In this document: positions 50,101 to 56,707 of the stretch, piece by piece
Numbering within the stretch: the stretch's first letter is position 1
Layout: each line of letters starts with the position of its first letter
Assembly: GCF_004194535.1 (NCBI RefSeq)
Contig: NZ_CP025781.1
Coordinates: forward strand, 496,001 to 560,000
Origin: Iodobacter fluviatilis
Lineage (GTDB): Bacteria; Pseudomonadota; Gammaproteobacteria; Burkholderiales; Chitinibacteraceae
Length of the DNA stretch: 64,000 nucleotides
Reading direction: 5' to 3'
Notes under the pieces: generated by a model
Seen by the model: only the letters and a program-made list of their open reading frames with translations
Told to the model about the DNA's origin: nothing
The model's database searches: none
Program-made: the position numbers and the translations under genes

Positions 50101-51909
50101 CTGGCTTTGCACCGTGCCGCCGCTATTATCCAGCAGCCCTTTTGATTGCAAGCTGACATCCAGCGACTGCATATTACCACTATTAATAATACGGCCCGCA
50201 CCAAGCTGCAGCTTTTGCTCGCTCAGCCAATCCCCGCCCGTGCTGCTAATTAAATCACCAACTTCTGCGCTTAATAGGCCCTTGCTGGCTATGTTGCTTT
50301 GGCTCGTAGTCAAGCTATTAGCCTGAATACTTAAAATATCCTGACTAATCAGCTGACTAAGATTGAGGGAGATATCGCTAGCGCTTACTTTGCTTACCTG
50401 CTGGCTTTGCCATTGGCTGTTCGCTACGCTCAAAAGCCCAGTGATATTGGCATCCAGCTTACTCAGACTATTCAGCACTGTGCGATCTGCATTCAAACTA
50501 GCGATATTCAATACCGTGTCTGCGCCACTGCTTAAATGGGTATCCGCAAGATTCGTCTTGCCCGCTTTTAGATCCAGCTTACCCTGTGCTTGCCATACGC
50601 CACCCTGATCCTGCCATTGCCCTGCCGTAAAGCTCACATTCGCGGCGCTATATACGGAGCCATTATTTAAGGCCTCCCCGGCAATATCCAAGGTAAGCTG
50701 TCCAAGCCCCTGTTGAATAATCGAGCCGGTATTATTTAAGCTGGCAGCATTTAGCAGCAAAGCGCCCGTACCTATCGTGCTCAGCGTGCCAGACTGATCG
50801 AGCTTACCAGCAGCCTGCACAGTAAGTGCTGCTTCAGATTGTGTTTGCCCTGTTAGTGAAACCTGCTTGCTACCCGTAATGGATAAATCTTGCTTGGCAT
50901 AGCTGTCTTTTAAGGTGATATCGCCATTGCTGCTGAGCTGCAAAGTGCCTGTCAGTGCGGCTATCCGCCCTATGCTGTTTACCCCCAGCCCCTGCTCGGT
51001 GGCGATTAAATACACTTGATTAGCATACATGCCCCCTAGGCTTTTGATATCCACCGCAAAACGCGGAGCTTCGCCTGATCCACCTAAGGAAGTGCTTTGC
51101 AAAGTGCCATATAAAACCTGATTAGCACCGGTAATACTATTTAAGCTTTGCGCCCAAACTTCACCCTCTAAGACCAAGCCGCGTGCCAATAAATCCAGTT
51201 GGCTTAATTGGCTGCCATTTAGGCCAGACTGGCCAATGGTAATGACGCCTTGGCTTACATTCAAAGAGTGCAATCGCCCTTGCTCAAACTGCGGTGTGCC
51301 GGTTGTGAGTGTTACGCGGTTGGTATTGATAAATCCGCAAGCATCGCAAAGCAAACCATTTGGGTTGGCGATCACAATACCTGCACGCCGCCCGGCCACT
51401 TCCATTGTGCCGCGCAGTTGCGAGGCATTTGTTCCTACCACTTCATTTAAAATAATTCGGGCAGGCGTAATCCCCAGCTGTGGATTCGCCGTAATCCAGC
51501 CACCTAATTGCGTTTGAACATTGCTATTGCTGTTATTTAAAATCAGACCATTTTTATTAACATTAAAATCTTTAAATTGATTGCGTGAAACACCGCCCAC
51601 CGATGGCGGCGCTATATGCACAATCGGCACGCCATTGGCTGCTGCATCTAGAATCGGCCTAACACCGGCTGGGCCTGCAGGTGTGATGGGTAAATCTTGA
51701 GCCTGCACCCCACCCATCAGCGCCAAAGCAAGCGCCAAACTCGTACGCCAGCCCTTAAGCAATCCTCTGCCTTGTATAAGCGGCACCGAAACATTGCCCG
51801 CCCCACCTTCACCACTGGCGCATTTCCCCTGACGGTGCGAGGTTTCAGCAACGGCCATTAATAAGCCACGGTGAGCATTAAAAACAAGGCGGTAACGATT
51901 CTGGTTCAT
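41071..51909 (-). CDS. cdiA: CdiA / TpsA-type filamentous hemagglutinin, N-terminal part
   Basis: 3,612 codons. It starts with an extended signal peptide (ESPR, MNQNRYRLVFNAHRGLLMAVAE, then a hydrophobic core ending GGVQA). The TPS secretion domain follows (NKNGLILNNS, NPNGLLCDACGF; the ANPNGL motif is recognised by TpsB). The stalk is FHA-1 beta-helix sequence arranged in eight ~325-residue repeats. The last ~12 codons (GLYQRIAFHW...) are out of frame: one extra G at the G5 run (plus-strand 41137-41141) gives YIRGAISTHRIPLEHSKF and opens into the downstream ORF, for a 5,716-residue protein. As read here the toxin would not be connected to the stalk. It starts 98 bp after cdiB. Confidence 0.88.
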   Translation of the reverse strand: MNQNRYRLVFNAHRGLLMAVAETSHRQGKCASGEGGAGNVSVPLIQGRGLLKGWRTSLALALALMGGVQAQDLPITPAGPAGVRPILDAAANGVPIVHIAPPSVGGVSRNQFKDFNVNKNGLILNNSNSNVQTQLGGWITANPQLGITPARIILNEVVGTNASQLRGTMEVAGRRAGIVIANPNGLLCDACGFINTNRVTLTTGTPQFEQGRLHSLNVSQGVITIGQSGLNGSQLSQLDLLARGLVLEGEVWAQSLNSITGANQVLYGTLQSTSLGGSGEAPRFAVDIKSLGGMYANQVYLIATEQGLGVNSIGRIAALTGTLQLSSNGDITLKDSYAKQDLSITGSKQVSLTGQTQSEAALTVQAAGKLDQSGTLSTIGTGALLLNAASLNNTGSIIQQGLGQLTLDIAGEALNNGSVYSAANVSFTAGQWQDQGGVWQAQGKLDLKAGKTNLADTHLSSGADTVLNIASLNADRTVLNSLSKLDANITGLLSVANSQWQSQQVSKVSASDISLNLSQLISQDILSIQANSLTTSQSNIASKGLLSAEVGDLISSTGGDWLSEQKLQLGAGRIINSGNMQSLDVSLQSKGLLDNSGGTVQSQQQLQINSQALVNKQGSLLAGKYLTLHSSSLNNEQGKIASIAAKTTIDTGVLSNTSGLISAATGLQIQSLALSNQAGEISSAANLNIDAQDLSNLGGAILAQDKMQLKTAALDNVQGRIIAQHDLQLNTQALTNTQGMLAAVEGALTVDTHGQALSNTGLLQAKQALTLSSGKLDNHGLLAGQTLDIIAANIDNSQGKLIAQDGLQIKAKDLVSDAGLIQAGGNAQLDLAKLQNTHSAKDGGLIVGGSLLVNASELNNSSGFIHSNQAQSLNVQQLNNQDGQLQSQADLMIAADAVVNQGGRIQASALTLRAKNTIDNSSGLIQSQQRLDIASTDLNNQKGSLLAGQALQLKTAALDNSQGKIASTAAKTTLNTAAINNEQGLIASATGTEVSSQALSNQGGEISSTADLNIDTHGQKLSNLGGSVLAQGKMQLATGAIDNAQGRVLAQQNLQIDSAALSNAQGTIASVEGALSLDTHGQFLSNSGKLQAKQSLDVRAVKLLNQGLLAGSSITIDSLAVDNSHGQLIAQDALKIKAGDVLSDAGLIQAGGHAQLDVQRFTNTHSGKDGGVLVGGQLTLNASDLDNRSGLIHSNLAQVLNVQQLNNQDGQLQSQSSLSLSAQKIDNQAGHVQAADLTIKTPNQLDNRLGTLQGVQKLQIESQQLLNQGGSVLSGQDLLLNTTAFDNSQGKIASTAGKVTLNTDALSNDKGLISSATGTIISSQALSNKGGEISSAADVSLNTHGQALSNMAGSILAQGKMQLDIAALDNAQGRIQSQQNLQLNSQEISNTQGTIASVEGAMRIDTHGNSLSNQDGKLQAKQALDLASGKLDNHGLLAGQILTINSQNIDNSQGQLIALDALKINAGELLSDAGLIQAGGHAQLDVGKLQNNHSSKEGGVIVGGTLTVNTGELDNSSGQIYSKAAQTLNASLLNNQSGQLQSQGALTINADNVQNQSGQMQAAALELRVKSNLDNNKGSIQSQQQLDVASQSLSNQGGSVLAGQNLNLQTGVLDNSQGKIASTAGQTTLSSAALNNDAGLISSATGTQISSQALSNKAGEINSAADLNIDTHGQAFSNGGAVLTNGKMQLATGELANADGRILAQQDLHISSQAISSNGTIASVEGNASVDTHGQALSNTGKLQAKLALDIQSGQLDNHGLLVGKNIGLNTANIDNSRGQLIAQDTLKIKAGNLISDAGLIQAGKAAQLDVAKLQNTHSSADGGLISGGTLTVNTGELDNSSGQIYSKAAQTLNASLLNNQSGQLQSQGALTINADNVQNQSGQLQAAVLELKAKNSLDNNKGNIQSQQQLDISSQSLSNQGGSLLAGQNINLQTGELDNSQGKIASTAGQTTLSSAALNNDAGLISSATGTQISSQALSNKAGEINSAADLALDTHGQAFSNGGAVLSNGKMQLAIGALDNADGRILAQQDLHISSQAISSSGTIASVEGNASVDTHGQALNNTGKLQAKLALDIQSGALDNHGLLAGQNIGVNAANINNSRGQLIAQDTLKIKAGNLISDAGLIQAGKAAQLDVAKLQNTHSSADGGLISGGTLTVNTGELDNSSGQIYSKAAQTLNASLLNNQAGQLQSQGALTINADNVQNQSGQMQAAALELRVKSNLDNNKGSIQSQQQLDVASQSLSNQGGSVLAGQNLNLQTGVLDNSQGKIASTAGQTTLSSAALNNDAGLISSATGTQISSQALSNKAGEINSAADLNIDTHGQAFSNGGAVLSNGKMQLATGELANADGRILAQQDLHISSQAISSNGTIASVEGNASVDTHGQALSNTGKLQAKLALDIQSGQLDNHGLLAGQNIGVNAANINNSRGQLIAQDSLAIKAGLLIGDAGLIQAGKAAQLDVAKLQNTHSSADGGLISGGTLTVNTGELDNSSGQIYSKAAQTLNATLLNNQAGQLQSQGALTINADNVQNQSGQIQAAALALAAKNSIDNNKGNIQSQQQLDISSQSLSNQGGSVLAGQNLNLQTGVLDNSQGKIASTAGQTTLSSAALNNDAGLISSATGTQISSQALSNKAGEINSAADLNIDTHGQVFSNGGVVLSNGKMQLATGALDNADGRILAQQDLHISSQAISSNGTIASVEGNASVDTHGQALNNTGKLQAKLALDIQSGALDNYGLLAGQNIGVNAANIDNSRGQLIAQDTLKIKAGNLISDAGLIQAGKTAQLDVAKLQNTHSAADGGLISGGTLTVNAGELDNSSGQIYSKAAQTLNATLLNNQAGQLQSQGALTIIADNVQNQSGQIQAAALELKAKNSIDNNKGSIQSQQQLDISSQSLSNQGGSLLAGQNVNLQTGALDNSQGKIASTAGRTAITSADLNNQGGLVSSAAGTTLASQAIKNDGGEISSEESLVINTQGHALSNTGGSLLAKNGALNLNSAALDNNNGRILAKDQLALIAHGLLNSGGVIASTTGDIDLSSHNLNNQNGKIQADTGWLKIKTGTVNNSQAGVLAAKNIQLNIADLDNSQGQIIAVESISANTGRVLNQSGLIQAGSNINFNTQGHDFINTQSHFDQADLRGKQGLIAGGNLQLDAASLVNTAGYIFSGQSQNINLSGDFNNSSGLLESKSALNIKAQSLNNTQGALTALGDADINLSGAFENKGKLNFGGTATIKASALDNKNGRIDAANMVLAVTQFNNGKGIVETSAGANINSNRLDNLDGSIAVGADLVLTINGDYTHQGVLQAKGDLSLASTHLVNQGKLISNHQTTITTGNLDNRGEISSLETTHINASGQLDNSGEGLIDGSAVRIDAGTINNTSRIYGDKLSIGANTINNRDTGVIAARADLQLGAANLNNLNTTGNQDGALIFSLGNASIGGGLDSLGYKTGSMESLVNSSSKIEVDGLLSIESSHINNKNEYIKTVVESKDEACDGSPYCNPAHEISLQEYVMGDLHIYFVNKETIRRISNLKVAFSSPAQIVAGGDIAIKGSVENRDSLIAAGNLINVTNGEIKNISNPGWRKVDYVTEYKLAYIRGLYQRIAFHWSIASSLCYMSLL
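42850..50650 (-). repeat. Eight tandem ~975-bp repeats in the CdiA stalk (FHA-1 region)
   Basis: The same landmark (plus strand CGTAGTTTGGCCTGCGG and variants) recurs at 43126, 44101, 45076, 46051, 47026, 48010, 48991 and 49966: spacings 975, 975, 975, 975, 984, 981 and 975 bp. Each unit encodes about 325 residues of LDNSSGQI / LNNQSGQLQSQ / LSNQGGSVLAGQ-type beta-helix rungs. Units at 44101 and 46051, and at 45076 and 47026, are closest to each other, giving a 1,950-bp superperiod. Outer boundaries are approximate because end units are diverged. Confidence 0.85.
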
Positions 51910-52007
51910 GGTGTAGGGCTCAAAATTAAAATGCTTTAAACGCCACAGGCAACAGGCGTGGCAATAACAAGCCCGGTATTCACGGGCCTGTATTCAAACA
52001 AAGGAAA

Positions 52008-53768
52008 TTAAAACGATAAGGTGACGGAGCCGTACCAAATATATGGGTCGCCATTCATCCCTTCGGGCTGATGCAGGGGCGAGGCCGCGCTTAAATCAAA
52101 CTGCGCTTTTTTCCACTGCCCACGTAAGCCTAAAACCGTACCTGCTAATTGATGCCCAAGCAGCACTGCATCACTTGGACCCCATACACGGCCATAATCC
52201 AGCCCCCAGTAAGCTTGTAAACCCAAGCCATCAGGCACAGGCAGCGAGGTGCTTATTTCATTTCGCAGGTAATAGCCATTTTCTGCCATCAGCACGGTGT
52301 CGCCATCAAAACCACGCACACTGCTGCGCCCACCAATGGCGATTTGCTCATTTGATAGTGTGGTGTTTGGGGTAGATTGCCCATGAAAATTAAAATTGTA
52401 TTGCACGGCTTGGGCCGCAATTTGAAAAGGTACCGCCACGCCCAAATCTAGCGTAGTAATGCTTGGGCGTAGCGTTAAACCGCTAGGCATGTCAGCTGGA
52501 TAATCATCCTCTGCATCGTACCAACCACGGCCACTTTTATAATTCAGGCCCAGATCAAAACTGGCAGAGCCCACAAGCTGGCGATAATTTATCCCAAACT
52601 CTTGCTGAGTAGTACGGCGGCGCTGTACCAGCAGCTCCACATCATCTAAATAGCTATTAGAGCGGCGCGAGCTGAGTGCCGTCGAAACAGAAAACCGTGC
52701 TGAACTAGTACGCAGCAACTGATATTGCCAGCGTAAATCCGCACTTTCGCTTTCACCGCTGGATAAAAAGCGCACCGTTGTACCCGCCACCCATTGTGCG
52801 AATTTGCTGCTGCTGTATGAGCTGGAAAAAGTATGGTTACCCCATGGAATGCTGTAGCTCGCCGAAACAGATTGGCTTTGATGATTGTTATCTGGATTTT
52901 CAGCATTGCTATTGAACGACAGATTCAAAATATCATTCAGCCCCAGCGCATTGTCAAAAGCTAAATAGCTGGATAACTGTGTACGGCCTAGTGATGGCGA
53001 GCCGCTATTATCCAACGTGATGCCCCCGCGCAAGCGCTGCAATAAATCGCCACTCTGGCGATCGATAAAGACGACGCTGGTGTCTGGCTCTGTGCCCGGC
53101 TCTAGGCGAGTGACAACATGCTGGCTAGGCAGGCGGTTCATTTGCTCTACGCCCTGCTCCAGATCGTGCACATTTAATACATCACCTGCACTCATTAGCG
53201 GCCAGCTTGGAAACGCATTCGCCCAAGTGCCCCACTGCGTATCATCTTTACCCTCATTCTGCATCCGCACCCCAGCAATTTTCCCCAGATGCAATTGCAA
53301 ATTCAGCTCACCACTTCCCATGTTTTGGGGAGGCACCACGACGCGGGACGTGGCCAAACCAAGGCGTAGTAATTCTGCATCAGCCGCAGCCGCAATTTGG
53401 CTTAAGCCACGCACACCCGCGCACTGCCCCGTAAAAATACTGAAGACCTGCTGATTAAGTGACCGTAACAACCAGTCTGGTAAAGGCTGCCGTGTGGCAG
53501 GCGCGAAAACATTAATCCTCTTAAGTACAAAACAAGGCTGCTCTACTGGTAAAACAGCAGACATGGTAGGCAGCACTGTTGCTTTTAATTCATCCGCACT
53601 AGGTTTAAGTGTTTGATTTAGATCGCGGATTCTGTCCTCTTGCCGACGCAGCGTATCCTGAAAGCGCTGACCAGCAGACCTCTCCGAGAAGTTATCAGCA
53701 AGAATAAAGGGGGAAAGTAAACTAGTAGACAGGCATAAAACACGAGCGAAGGGGAGCATAAGAGGCAC
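52008..53768 (-). CDS. cdiB: CdiB / TpsB two-partner secretion transporter
   Basis: 586 residues. A signal peptide (LCLSTSLLSPFILA) is followed by a helical plug/linker (QDTLRRQEDRIRDLNQTLKPS), two POTRA domains (CFVLKRINVFAP..., VRMQNEGKDDTQW... to RLEPGTEPDTSVVFID) and a 16-strand FhaC-type barrel. The conserved GRSSVRGFDGD motif (VRGF/Y lid loop) and the terminal aromatic SVTLSF for BAM recognition are present. It exports CdiA across the outer membrane. First gene of the CDI operon; the 250-bp AT-rich region upstream (53769-54016) must hold the promoter. Confidence 0.92.
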   Translation of the reverse strand: MPLMLPFARVLCLSTSLLSPFILADNFSERSAGQRFQDTLRRQEDRIRDLNQTLKPSADELKATVLPTMSAVLPVEQPCFVLKRINVFAPATRQPLPDWLLRSLNQQVFSIFTGQCAGVRGLSQIAAAADAELLRLGLATSRVVVPPQNMGSGELNLQLHLGKIAGVRMQNEGKDDTQWGTWANAFPSWPLMSAGDVLNVHDLEQGVEQMNRLPSQHVVTRLEPGTEPDTSVVFIDRQSGDLLQRLRGGITLDNSGSPSLGRTQLSSYLAFDNALGLNDILNLSFNSNAENPDNNHQSQSVSASYSIPWGNHTFSSSYSSSKFAQWVAGTTVRFLSSGESESADLRWQYQLLRTSSARFSVSTALSSRRSNSYLDDVELLVQRRRTTQQEFGINYRQLVGSASFDLGLNYKSGRGWYDAEDDYPADMPSGLTLRPSITTLDLGVAVPFQIAAQAVQYNFNFHGQSTPNTTLSNEQIAIGGRSSVRGFDGDTVLMAENGYYLRNEISTSLPVPDGLGLQAYWGLDYGRVWGPSDAVLLGHQLAGTVLGLRGQWKKAQFDLSAASPLHQPEGMNGDPYIWYGSVTLSF

Positions 53769-54387
53769 TAGTAAGTTATTGTAAACACACGCTCAGCAAT
53801 TTAGTGCATAAGCATAATTATTTAATTATATTCCAGCCTTGCTAGTGCCGTAAACTAACTTACAGAAGAAACAACAAGAAGGCAGAAAAAATTATTTACA
53901 TTGTAAATACGTTGCAAATCTAACCAACACTAAAAACAAGCCAACGTAGCCAAGATCAATGCAGGTCAATGACGTTCAAATAAAAACTCGCCATTTAAAC
54001 GTGAATAACACATTTCGCATTGGGCATTGGGCATTGGGCATTGGGCATTGGGCATTGGGCATTGCAAACAAAAATGCTGACGCACATATTTCACCCTATA
54101 ATATTCAACCTAAAAAAGCTTACAAAAAAATCTAGCCCGCCTTCTTTCCAGCGACTTTTTATGAAAAAAAATCCAAACAAAATGGCTTCTTGCGGGAGCT
54201 TTAGGGGGCTGAATGTGGCGGGCGCTTTTTGGGCTTTGAAGCCGCTGCAGGAATCCCTGCCCGCCCAACTCAGCATTATTAATAACGAAAATACCCCGCA
54301 CGAAAAACAGCTACTATTCAATGTGCCCATGCGTAAAACAGGGGATTTAACACTCGTGGGGAGCTTTGTTTACCCTTAAATCTGCGC
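53769..54387. other. Long non-coding stretch upstream of cdiB
   Basis: AT-rich to about 54010 (likely cdiB promoter region), then the heptamer array at 54017-54065, then sequence without a convincing gene. A plus-strand ORF at 54161-54379 (72 codons, MKKNPNKMASCGSF...) has no recognisable domain and no good ribosome site and may be chance or a remnant. Confidence 0.4.
54017..54065. repeat. Heptanucleotide tandem repeat (GCATTGG)7
   Basis: Six perfect GCATTGG units followed by GCATTGC, 49 bp in all, about 250 bp upstream of the cdiB start. A 7-bp unit changes spacing and frame with each copy gained or lost. No gene is clearly read through it. Confidence 0.9.
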
Positions 54388-54555
54388 CTAGCAGCCTGTC
54401 GGACTTAAGCGATCGTAGCGAGGGAAAGACCGGTTTGAGACAGATTTCGCGGGTTTTTGAGGCGAATAGCTGGCTATTCAACGAGAAAATGCGTGAAATA
54501 TGGCCAAATCCGGCTTTTCCGTAGTAGATCAGTCTTAAGTCCGACAGGCTGCTAG
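54388..54555. mobile_element. 160-bp MITE, copy 1, with CTAG target duplication
   Basis: Body 54392-54551, bounded by perfect 18-bp inverted repeats (CAGCCTGTCGGACTTAAG and its complement) and flanked by CTAG on both sides. It is too short to encode a transposase. A second full copy of equal length lies at 57586-57745, with only a few differences. Confidence 0.85.
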
Positions 54556-54747
54556 CCCACTTTATCAATGACGGAGCTAGCAACGCTTAATTTCCATCGC
54601 CATGCTAACAATAAGCTTTCAAAGCGTTGGAAAACCCTCCTGATACTCGGTGCATTGCGAGCACGTTTTATTGCCCAACTGGCGTACAAGTCAAAACAAG
54701 GCGGGTAGTTGGCCTTGTACTCTTTTATATTTTTCACAAGAAACCAT

Positions 54748-55002
54748 ATGCCCCACACTTCTTACACTGGCTGGCCCGCTCTAAAGCCTGCACTCTACCT
54801 TTTTATCATTCTCGCTCTGCTCATGCTGTGGTACGGCCCGATTGCTCAGCAGGCGCATTATCATGATTTTGCGGATCAACGTGCGGGCTTAGGCATCGCG
54901 AATCTACGCGATGTATTATCCAACCTCGGTTTTGCACTGATCGGGGCATGGGGCTTACAGCGCAGCGGCTCACAGCAAGGCATCGCCAAAGCAAATAACT
55001 GA
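54748..55002 (+). pseudogene. 5' fragment of a ceramidase-like membrane protein gene
   Basis: 84 codons. One hydrophobic helix (ALYLFIILALLMLWYGPIAQQ) is followed by YHDFADQRAGLGIANLRDVLSNLGFALIGAWGL. This is the characteristic N-terminal pattern of the alkaline ceramidase/PAQR-like 'ceramidase domain' family (HxFADxRxxLGIxNxxDVxSN). Full-length members have seven helices and about 230-260 residues. Here the gene breaks off in a 9-bp tandem repeat, which supplies the stop codon. The 3' part is not found downstream. Confidence 0.65.
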
Positions 55003-55046
55003 AATAACTGAAATAACTGAAATAACTGAAATAACTGAAATAACTG
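54993..55046. repeat. Nonanucleotide tandem repeat (AAATAACTG)6
   Basis: Six copies of AAATAACTG, then GGGTCAGAGTAA and a seventh copy at the start of the dispersed repeat at 55060. The array abuts the truncated ceramidase-like gene and leads into the broken REP-associated transposase, so it is likely a by-product of that element. Confidence 0.85.
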
Positions 55047-55059
55047 GGGTCAGAGTAAA

Positions 55060-55108
55060 AATAACTGGGGTCAGAGTAAAGTTAAATCTGCTTGCTTCGG
55101 CTTTGAGT
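55060..55108 (+). repeat. Dispersed 49-bp repeat, copy upstream of the RAYT pseudogene
   Basis: AATAACTGGGGTCAGAGTAAAGTT and following bases, ending TTCGGCTTTGAGT. It recurs at 56776-56824 with one or two changes. The ACTGGGGTCAGAGT word is commonly found just ahead of REP-associated transposase genes in many bacteria, as here. Confidence 0.7.
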
Positions 55109-55127
55109 GTTTTTACTGGGTTTGCGT

Positions 55128-55640
55128 ATGTCTTTTTATCGACAAGCGAATGTGGCGAGTGGATCGTACTTTTTTACCGTCGTCACGGAACAACGGCAAA
55201 GAATTTTTACTGTGTGTTCGCATGGCACTGCGAGAAGCCATTATCAAAGTGCGGCGGGATAGGCCATTCCAAATTGATGCATGGGTATTGTTACCCGATC
55301 ATTTACACACAGTCTGGACTTTACCGGCTGGCGATGCTGATTATGCAACGTGCTGACGCTTGATTAAATCAGCGGTGACGTGTGTAATTGGCGCATCATA
55401 TTTTCGAGCTGAATGGCAAACACAACGACGCGCTAACAAGCAATGCAGTAAGGTTTGGCAACATCGCTATTGGGAACATCTGCTGCAAGATGAAGATGAT
55501 TTTCGTCATCACTTGGATTACATCCACTTCAACCCCGTTCGCCACGGCATGGTAGTTGCACGTTGCCGACTGGCCGTTTTCCTCATTTCACCGTTTTGTA
55601 GCTTCTGGGGTTTATCCGCAGGATTGGGGGGGATGGTGAT
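55128..55640 (+). pseudogene. REP-associated tyrosine transposase (RAYT), multiply disrupted
   Basis: Pieces of one Y1-transposase (IS200-like HUH) gene in changing frames. [24 protein letters not shown] is in the first frame, [37 protein letters not shown] (with the H-x-H motif) is in the next, and a TGA replaces the expected Trp codon at 55354-55356 before RLIKSAVT. WQHRYWEHLLQDEDDFRHHLDYIHFNPVRHG follows, and a last shift is needed to read VADWPFSSFHRFVASGVYPQDWGG. Two frameshifts plus a nonsense codon make it inactive. Confidence 0.85.
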
Positions 55641-55794
55641 TCAATGCAAAAGCAAGACGGTTTGTTTATAACCTAAGCTGATCAGCCAATAGCAAAGCAC
55701 ATTTATCGATTACCGCAGAGCTTACTCTGCCTGAGCCACGAGTTACGCCTGCGGCTAACCCGTGCGACTGGGCTATTTAATCAGCCCTTCCTTA

Positions 55795-56607
55795 TTAGGT
55801 TTTATAATCACCCATCTTAAAAAGCAACTCTGCCTGCTCAAGCTGCACAGCAAAACCAAAATAATGATCAAGAATATTGTGCAGCTCATCTACAGTCGAT
55901 ATTATTTTTAAATTGCTTTCCGTTTTACTACGAATACTAAATCGCTTGTTATGCAGCACTAAGCGTTGCAAGCCGTCAATACGCGTGACCATCAAATCAC
56001 GCAAAAATATGGATTCACTTGCTGTTGCAGCATAATGATTACCCACATGGCAATCTGCCAGATAAGCCGTGCTTAAATCAAACCAATATAAATGATTCCA
56101 CTCACCATTTATTTCGCGCTGCAAATACCAGCCGCTAGATGTTTGCTCTGGCAATAAGCGATATCGATCAATGTCCTGATCAAAAACTACGCCTGCTTGC
56201 AATGGGATATGCTCGCAAATACCGCCTCCACCAAAGCCCGCATCTAATAGCCACGTTTGCCCTTCTTGCTCTATGGTAATAATTAAATGCGATCTGGGCC
56301 GTTCATGCACAGGCTCTTTATTGAGTAAAACTCGCGCCATATGCAGTTTAGCCATTAAACCTAAATGATTTAGCAGCGATGCAAATAGCGTATTAATCTC
56401 GTAGCAATATCCTGGGCGGCCTTGTACTAATAGTTTTTCAACTAAAGCGTCATGATTTAGTTTTGGGATATTTCCCAGCAATATATCAACATTGCCAAAT
56501 GCAATCGATTCGACGTGCCGCCGTTGCAAAAGGGCGAGCCCTGCTTGATCGAGCGTTGGCCAGCTGGTGAGTGAAAGACGCTTTAAATAATGATCAAGCC
56601 AAGTCAT
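55795..56607 (-). CDS. Arylamine N-acetyltransferase
   Basis: 270 residues, normal for prokaryotic NATs. The cysteine protease-like triad is visible: Cys68 in GRPGYCYEINTLF, His107 in RSHLIITI and Asp122 in LLDAGFGGG. It transfers acetyl from acetyl-CoA to arylamines and hydrazines (EC 2.3.1.5); the natural substrate in bacteria is usually unknown. It starts at an ATG with AGAG upstream. It is the only intact conventional gene between the CDI locus and bioB and is transcribed opposite to the cassette array. Confidence 0.9.
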   Translation of the reverse strand: MTWLDHYLKRLSLTSWPTLDQAGLALLQRRHVESIAFGNVDILLGNIPKLNHDALVEKLLVQGRPGYCYEINTLFASLLNHLGLMAKLHMARVLLNKEPVHERPRSHLIITIEQEGQTWLLDAGFGGGGICEHIPLQAGVVFDQDIDRYRLLPEQTSSGWYLQREINGEWNHLYWFDLSTAYLADCHVGNHYAATASESIFLRDLMVTRIDGLQRLVLHNKRFSIRSKTESNLKIISTVDELHNILDHYFGFAVQLEQAELLFKMGDYKT

Positions 56608-56707
56608 AGCAATCTCTTTTTAGGCGGTAGAGGCGAAGGATTGTACTTATGCGTTAGTATTTTGTAATTAAATAGATTAGCCCTCGCCATAAGCGCCGCA
56701 ATCAAGC

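Noticed and set aside
42850-50650. Possible CRISPR-like or satellite array because of regular repeats
   Set aside because: The repeats are coding, in one open frame, with 975-bp period and beta-helix protein pattern.
31967-51517. Numerous plus-strand ORFs of 60-205 codons opposite cdiA and the orphan module
   Set aside because: They are antisense shadows of the repetitive coding sequence, recurring at the same 975-bp spacing, with no ribosome sites or recognisable domains.
54020-54160. Reading frame through the heptamer repeat (GIGHWAL periodic peptide)
   Set aside because: The periodic peptide is a direct product of the 7-bp repeat and not a credible protein.
54161-54379. 72-codon ORF MKKNPNKMASC...
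   Set aside because: No domain, no ribosome site and it lies among repeats; noted only in the description of the stretch.
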